Of a stretch of DNA of 34,417 nt, positions 30,508 through 34,417 are shown in pieces (position 1 is the first letter of the stretch; the number at the start of each line of letters is the position of its first letter). The stretch covers positions 1 through 34,417 of the forward strand of contig NZ_AZRW02000054.1 in the NCBI RefSeq assembly GCF_000512695.2, given 5' to 3'. A program made the position numbers and the translations under genes. The DNA is from Pseudomonas sp. QTF5. Lineage in GTDB: Bacteria > Pseudomonadota > Gammaproteobacteria > Pseudomonadales > Pseudomonadaceae. A model generated the notes under the pieces. The model did no database searches and was not told the origin of the DNA. It worked only from the letters and a program-made list of their open reading frames with translations.

Positions 30508-31521
30508 ATGTTTCGTCCAGCCCTGCAGATCGTCGCCGTGCTTCTGTCCTGGATGACCGCCACCACGGCGCTGGCCGACCCTCAGTACTTCCACAAGACC
30601 TTCGCGGGCCGCATCGGCGATCGCTATGCGTTTACGATGAATCTCAAGAATGTCGACGGCAGGCTGACGGGAAGCTATCGCCATGCCGGCAAGCGCAATG
30701 ATATCTACCTGAGCGGCGAGATCGACCCATCAGGGACCTTTACGATGAACGAGTTCGGGAGTGCGGGCCAACGCACCGGCACCTTCACCGGCAAGGTGGC
30801 CAGCGACACGCTCGACGGCAACTGGGCATCGGCCCGTGGCGACCGGCGCTTGCCCGTTGACGCGCATCAGACCTCGGAAATCATCATTGGCTCGAAGCGC
30901 GAGATTCTCACGCAGGCGATCGGCACTTATGCGCTCGATAGCGTCAGCGGCGTGGGCTGCCCCAGCGGCGTGTGGGAGTCGTGGCGAGACAAAGGCCGAT
31001 GGAAATCGAACTTCTCGGTCGTCGAGGATGGGCACGGCGAGGTCTCAGACGTGAGCCTGACACGCGGGGACCTGCACCGGCTCAACAGCATGACGGTCAC
31101 TTTGGACACCTCGCTCGCCACGCGCCTGAGCGTCGATGGCAAGGTGCTGCTGTCGATCCCGTACCGCGACGCTGGCATGCAGTACGAGATCAGCCAGCCC
31201 CACAACGCTGGCATAGAGTACGAGATCAGCCAGCCCCACAACGCTGGCATAGAGTACGAGATCAGCCAGCCCCTCAACAGTGTAATGGAGGATCACCTGA
31301 AGACGCTGTCGCCCGCCACCACCGTCTATAACGAGCATCTCTACCTGCTCGCCCGCGACGCGATCGATTTCGCGCCGGCGATGTCGGGCAATTATCTGTC
31401 CAACGACGTGGGCGTCGTGACGGTCAGCTACGCCGTCGTCGGCAAGACCTTCGACATCTACCTGCGGGACGACAACGGCTGCAGCGGTACCGTGTTCTCC
31501 TTCCGGCGCAAGGGCCGATGA
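30508..31521 (+). CDS. Exported protein of unknown function with a triplicated 12-residue unit
   Basis: A 337-aa protein with a signal peptide of about 24 residues ending at ALA-DP (MFRPALQIVAVLLSWMTATTALA). The N-terminal part (about 25-115) has a beta-rich, repeated pattern YAFTMNLKNVDGRLTGSYRHAG...GTFTGKV that looks like a periplasmic lipocalin-like sandwich. Around residues 222-257 the unit AGIEYEISQPHN is repeated three times. Two cysteines (PCSG-like GCPSG and NGCSG) could form a disulfide. The start at 30508 gives a proper signal peptide; a GTG at 30469 is an alternative. Fate and partner are unknown. Confidence 0.8.
   Translation: MFRPALQIVAVLLSWMTATTALADPQYFHKTFAGRIGDRYAFTMNLKNVDGRLTGSYRHAGKRNDIYLSGEIDPSGTFTMNEFGSAGQRTGTFTGKVASDTLDGNWASARGDRRLPVDAHQTSEIIIGSKREILTQAIGTYALDSVSGVGCPSGVWESWRDKGRWKSNFSVVEDGHGEVSDVSLTRGDLHRLNSMTVTLDTSLATRLSVDGKVLLSIPYRDAGMQYEISQPHNAGIEYEISQPHNAGIEYEISQPLNSVMEDHLKTLSPATTVYNEHLYLLARDAIDFAPAMSGNYLSNDVGVVTVSYAVVGKTFDIYLRDDNGCSGTVFSFRRKGR
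31171..31278 (+). repeat. Three tandem 36-bp units inside a coding sequence
   Basis: Units at 31171-31206, 31207-31242 and 31243-31278 begin GCTGGCAT and differ at only a few bases (ATGCAG versus ATAGAG early; CACAAC versus CTCAAC at the end). The period is 12 codons, so the frame is kept. The near identity at DNA level points to recent duplication. Confidence 0.95.
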
Positions 31522-31809
31522 AGGCGATGCATCATGTGCCTCTAGGTAAGGCCCCGAGTGCAGCGGCGGCGCCAGTGCTCGCCTGAATGGCCGCTGACGA
31601 GAAATGTGTACGACCGTTGAGGGTCGATTGCAACCTGTTACGAATAGCAGGCAACGACCCGAAGTAGCCAATTTCTCTACACTCGATGGCTTTACCAATT
31701 TCCAAAGCCGCTGCGCTCAGAAGTTGGTATGAGGGGTTAACGACGCGTCGGCGGCCTGAGTCGATGCCCTCCAGCCGGGATCGACCCAGTCACTTCAGCA
31801 CCCCACAAC

Positions 31810-33246
31810 TCAATAATCACCCACCCAAATCCCCGGCCTACGCTCATCCCAAGGCAGCGCCTGCTCCAACTGTCCCGCCAACCGCAACAGCGTATCCTCA
31901 GTCCCAAACCGTGACGCAAATTGAATGCCTATCGGTAAACCATGCTCGCAAGACATGCCCAACGGCAAGGAGATCGCCGGAGTACCTGCGACGTTGAACA
32001 CTGGTGTGAAGGGCGAGTGTTCGAAGACTCGGGAGGTCCATTGCAACCCATCCATGGTGTCGGCACCAAGACTGTAGGTGTCGAGGGCATGAGGCAAGCG
32101 TGGCAAGGTCGGGGTCAAGAGCACGTCAAAGTCGTTGAACCAGTGAGCCACGCTGCGTGAGATGAGGTTGCGTATTTCAAGCGCGCCGGCGAAATCCACT
32201 GCGCGGGACTGTTGGCCGTAGGCGTAGCAGGCTAAGGTGGCGGGTTCCAGGGTGCTTACGTCAATGGGCCTCATGGTGGCCGCTGCAAGTCCATCAATCC
32301 AGCGCACGAGGGCGGCGCACCAGATGCTGGCATTGGCTTCTACAAAGGACTCCCACGAGGTACCGAGCGGCGGGTTCACTCGCTCGACCTTATGGCCAAG
32401 TGCTTCCAGCTCCAGCGCCACCGCGTGTGTGGCATCGGCGATTTCGGGGTCGAGCAGAGCGCCGTTCCATGGTGTGTCGAGCAGCCCGATACGCAACTGT
32501 CCCGGATCGCGTCCCACCTGTGCCAGAAAGCCCTCGACCGGCGCGGCGGTGTAGTAAGGGTCGCCAGGCGCATGGCCCTGGACGATGTCCATCAATGCTG
32601 CGCTGTCGCGGACGGTTCTCGACAGGCCGAGTTGTACGCCGAAGCCGGCAAACACTTCATCCAACGACGGGCCATGGGAGCTCCGGCCACGGGTGGGCTT
32701 GAGCCCGACCAGACCGTTAAAGGCTGCGGGCACACGGATCGAGCCTGCTGCATCGGTGGCGTGGGCTAGCGGGACGATACCGGCGGCGACTGCGGCACCC
32801 GAACCTCCGCTCGATCCGCCGGCCGATAGCCGGGCGTCCCACGGGTTGCGTGTTGGCCCTTGAAGGGTGGACTCGGTCTCCGTGCTAAAGGCCATTTCCG
32901 GTGTGGTGGTGCGCCCCAGCGTGGCGAGGCCCGCGGCGTTGAAGCGCTGCATCAGGTAGGAGTCCGACTCGGCCACCAAACCTTGGGCCAATCGGCTGCC
33001 CAGCTCATTGCGCCGACCAGCCGAGGTGATCGCCAAATCCTTGATGAGGAAGGGCACGCCCGCGAGCGGCCCTGTGCCCTTGGTCACCGTGGGTGACCAA
33101 TGTTCGATGATCGCGTTGATCTGTGGGTTGACGCGTTGCACGGCGTCAATCGCCAGGGCTGCCAGTTCCGTGGCGCTGACTTCGCCAGCGGCCACCAATC
33201 GGGCCAGGCCGATGCCGTCATAGGATGCGTATTCGTTCAGATTCAT
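31810..33246 (-). CDS. Amidase-signature-family hydrolase
   Basis: A 478-aa amidohydrolase of the amidase signature family, which hydrolyses C-N bonds of amides. The Ser-cisSer-Lys triad is seen as Lys69 in FLIKDLAI, the Gly/Ser-rich GGSSGGSG (143-150) and the nucleophile Ser169 in DAAGSIRVPA. The ATG at 33246 follows GGAG by nine bases; longer upstream readings are not needed. Substrate unknown. It is transcribed divergently from a LysR-type regulator 130 bp away, which probably controls it. Confidence 0.92.
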   Translation of the reverse strand: MNLNEYASYDGIGLARLVAAGEVSATELAALAIDAVQRVNPQINAIIEHWSPTVTKGTGPLAGVPFLIKDLAITSAGRRNELGSRLAQGLVAESDSYLMQRFNAAGLATLGRTTTPEMAFSTETESTLQGPTRNPWDARLSAGGSSGGSGAAVAAGIVPLAHATDAAGSIRVPAAFNGLVGLKPTRGRSSHGPSLDEVFAGFGVQLGLSRTVRDSAALMDIVQGHAPGDPYYTAAPVEGFLAQVGRDPGQLRIGLLDTPWNGALLDPEIADATHAVALELEALGHKVERVNPPLGTSWESFVEANASIWCAALVRWIDGLAAATMRPIDVSTLEPATLACYAYGQQSRAVDFAGALEIRNLISRSVAHWFNDFDVLLTPTLPRLPHALDTYSLGADTMDGLQWTSRVFEHSPFTPVFNVAGTPAISLPLGMSCEHGLPIGIQFASRFGTEDTLLRLAGQLEQALPWDERRPGIWVGDY

Positions 33247-33322
33247 GAAGGAAACTCCAGTTAAGAAGCCCAATAATAGGTTGCACCTGGGTGGCTTATT
33301 AGCCCATAAAAGCGGTATGAAA

Positions 33323-33340
33323 TGTGCCGTGAGTGGCACA
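33323..33340. promoter_or_regulatory. Candidate LysR-type operator
   Basis: TGTGCC, 6-bp spacer and GGCACA, an inverted repeat in the divergent amidase/lysR promoter region. It fits the T-N11-A layout expected of LysR regulators. Confidence 0.5.
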
Positions 33341-33376
33341 ATGCGCTCCACTCCCAAACCTGCTGGATGTGACTCA

Positions 33377-34288
33377 ATGATCAGGGACTTGAACGACACG
33401 ATGGTGTTTGTGCACGTGGTGCGTCTGGGCAGTTTTACCGCTGCTGCCCATGCCTTGCAGACTCCGAAGACCACCGTGAGCCGGCGTGTGCGCGAGTTGG
33501 AACAGGCCATTGGCGTGCAGCTACTGCGCCGTACCACACGCCAGTTGAGCCTCACCGAGGCTGGGGCGGTTTATTTTGATCAGTGCAAAGAGATTGCCGC
33601 CACCTTGGAGCACGCCGAGCGGGCGGTGCATCAGTTGCGCGATGGTCCGCGGGGCTGGTTGCGGGTGACGGTGCCGTATTCATTCGGGATCAGTTGGTTT
33701 TCACCGTTGATCTCTGGATTTCGTCAGGCGTATCCGGAGATTCAGCTAGAGATTCTGGCGTCTCACGTACCGCTGGATCTGGTCGGGGAGGAGATAGACG
33801 TGGCACTGCGCCTGGGTGTTTTGCCGGACTCAAGTCTGGTGGCCCGCCGTTTGGCCAGCTACGCCACAGGCATTTACGCAGCGCCCCAGTACATCGAGCA
33901 CCACGGGCAACCGGCCACACCTGACGCGCTCATCGAGCACCGCACCTTGGTGCTGCACCAGGCTCGGCGCGACGCCGGTTATGTCTGGCCGCTGCGCCAA
34001 GCCGGCGCCAAGCTGCGCAATTATCTCGTCGAGCCATCCATCATCGCCAACGACCCCGCACTGTTGCGCGATGCGCTGTGTGCCGGCGAAGGGTTGAGCC
34101 TGGGCATGGATCACAGCATGCAGGCTGACGTCGAGGCGGGCCGGTTGTACCGGGTATTGCCAGAGTGGATCGGCCCGCCACAGGATCTCAATGCCGTGAC
34201 GGCCCGCGAGCATTTGCCGTCGCCCAAAGTAACGGCGTTTATCGGGTTTCTGAAGGCACATATGTCTGCGCAGCAGGATCGTTCTTGA
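33377..34288 (+). CDS. LysR-family transcriptional regulator
   Basis: A 303-aa regulator with an N-terminal winged HTH (about 1-60: FVHVVRLGSFTAAAHALQTPKTTVSRRVRELE) and a periplasmic-binding-like effector domain (about 90-295). The RRVRELEQAIGVQLLRRTTRQLSLTEAG stretch is classic. The start at 33377 (MIRDLNDTM) is the family start; upstream ATG or Met codons in the same frame precede the operator. It likely controls the divergent amidase and itself. Confidence 0.92.
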   Translation: MIRDLNDTMVFVHVVRLGSFTAAAHALQTPKTTVSRRVRELEQAIGVQLLRRTTRQLSLTEAGAVYFDQCKEIAATLEHAERAVHQLRDGPRGWLRVTVPYSFGISWFSPLISGFRQAYPEIQLEILASHVPLDLVGEEIDVALRLGVLPDSSLVARRLASYATGIYAAPQYIEHHGQPATPDALIEHRTLVLHQARRDAGYVWPLRQAGAKLRNYLVEPSIIANDPALLRDALCAGEGLSLGMDHSMQADVEAGRLYRVLPEWIGPPQDLNAVTAREHLPSPKVTAFIGFLKAHMSAQQDRS

Positions 34289-34324
34289 GAGCCCTTGTTT
34301 TTTGTCCCCTCTTTGGAACCGAGA

Positions 34325-34404
34325 GTCTGTTTGCAAGTAACCGACGGGCAGAAATCGACCCAGAGCTGCCTTTGGCCAAAGGCAGAAATCGGCCAGAAAC
34401 AGAC
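34325..34404. repeat. Nested inverted repeat at the right edge
   Basis: Outer arms GTCTGTTT (34325-34332) and AAACAGAC (34397-34404). In the centre is the perfect palindrome CTGCCTTTGG/CCAAAGGCAG (34366-34385). Inside are GGGCAGAAATCG (34346-34357) and AGGCAGAAATCGGCCAG (34380-34396), which repeats 30345-30361. A large cruciform or stem-loop is possible. Confidence 0.7.
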
Positions 34405-34417
34405 ACTCAGGACTTAC

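Noticed and set aside
31171..31278. Possible CRISPR-like repeat array
   Set aside because: The 36-bp units are directly adjacent with no spacers, keep the reading frame and lie inside a coding gene. No cas genes are near.
31765..31795. Possible degraded copy of the tRNA-Arg 3' end as attR
   Set aside because: On the minus strand GGGTCGATCCCGGCTGG resembles GGGTTCGAATCCCGCCTGG, but with several differences and no continuation into TGCACCA. Attachment repeats are normally exact.
31524..31809. A small gene (103 codons from 31686) between the exported protein and the amidase
   Set aside because: It overlaps the amidase end on the other strand, has no ribosome site and has a composition typical of non-coding GC-rich DNA. 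The gap holds nothing else that I can support.

Overview
The window looks like a chromosome segment of a fluorescent Pseudomonas (P. fluorescens group). The reasons are the high GC content, the many intergenic REP/REPIN palindromes with the core GTGGGAGCGGGCTTGCTCGCGAA or its GTAGGAGCGAGGCTTGCCCGCGAA relative, and the gene order oscA-sbp-cysTWA / desA / PAS-GGDEF / REC-HDOD / gabT-gabD. That order matches my memory of the P. aeruginosa PA0265-PA0291 region; this is recalled, not searched.

Region 1 (1-9 kb): a methionine-type binding protein (metQ), an SfnR-like sigma-54 activator, an RBBP9/YdeN-type hydrolase, a membrane fatty-acid desaturase divergent from an AraC-family regulator, a hipBA toxin-antitoxin pair, a receiver domain that has no output domain, a Crp/Fnr regulator and an Mpo1-like (DUF962) membrane protein.

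Region 2 (9-21 kb): the sulfate uptake set, all on the minus strand (oscA, sbp, cysT, cysW, cysA); a deletion remnant of a membrane GGDEF/EAL-type protein; the desaturase desA; a PAS-GGDEF diguanylate cyclase; a REC-HDOD gene broken by a one-base frameshift; and gabD/gabT for GABA catabolism. REP pairs fill most of the gaps.

Region 3 (21.2 to about 30 kb): a tRNA-Arg(CCG) gene is followed by an integrated P4-like satellite element. It has a P4-type integrase, a gene of unknown function preceded by a dense cluster of GTGTTAC/GTGTAAC heptamers, an AlpA/Vis-like regulator, a chain of small genes linked by ATGA and TAATG overlaps, a DUF3077 gene and a 963-aa TOPRIM-DUF927 primase/helicase. Between the small genes lies a 375-bp stretch that folds as a C4/P4-CI antisense immunity RNA. 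Two copies of its target flank it, one in a 5' leader next to an intrinsic terminator and one over the Shine-Dalgarno of the next gene. I see no capsid-hijacking, packaging or structural genes, and no second copy of the tRNA 3' end within the window. The right end is therefore undefined.

Region 4 (30-34.4 kb): an exported protein with a perfect in-frame triplication of a 36-bp unit, then an amidase-signature enzyme divergent from a LysR regulator. A 17-bp intergenic repeat occurs on both sides of this segment.

The most interesting content is the satellite immunity region, with its alternative hairpins, and the uncharacterised genes around it. Second come several genes caught in decay: the frameshifted REC-HDOD gene, the doubly deleted EAL gene and the output-less receiver.
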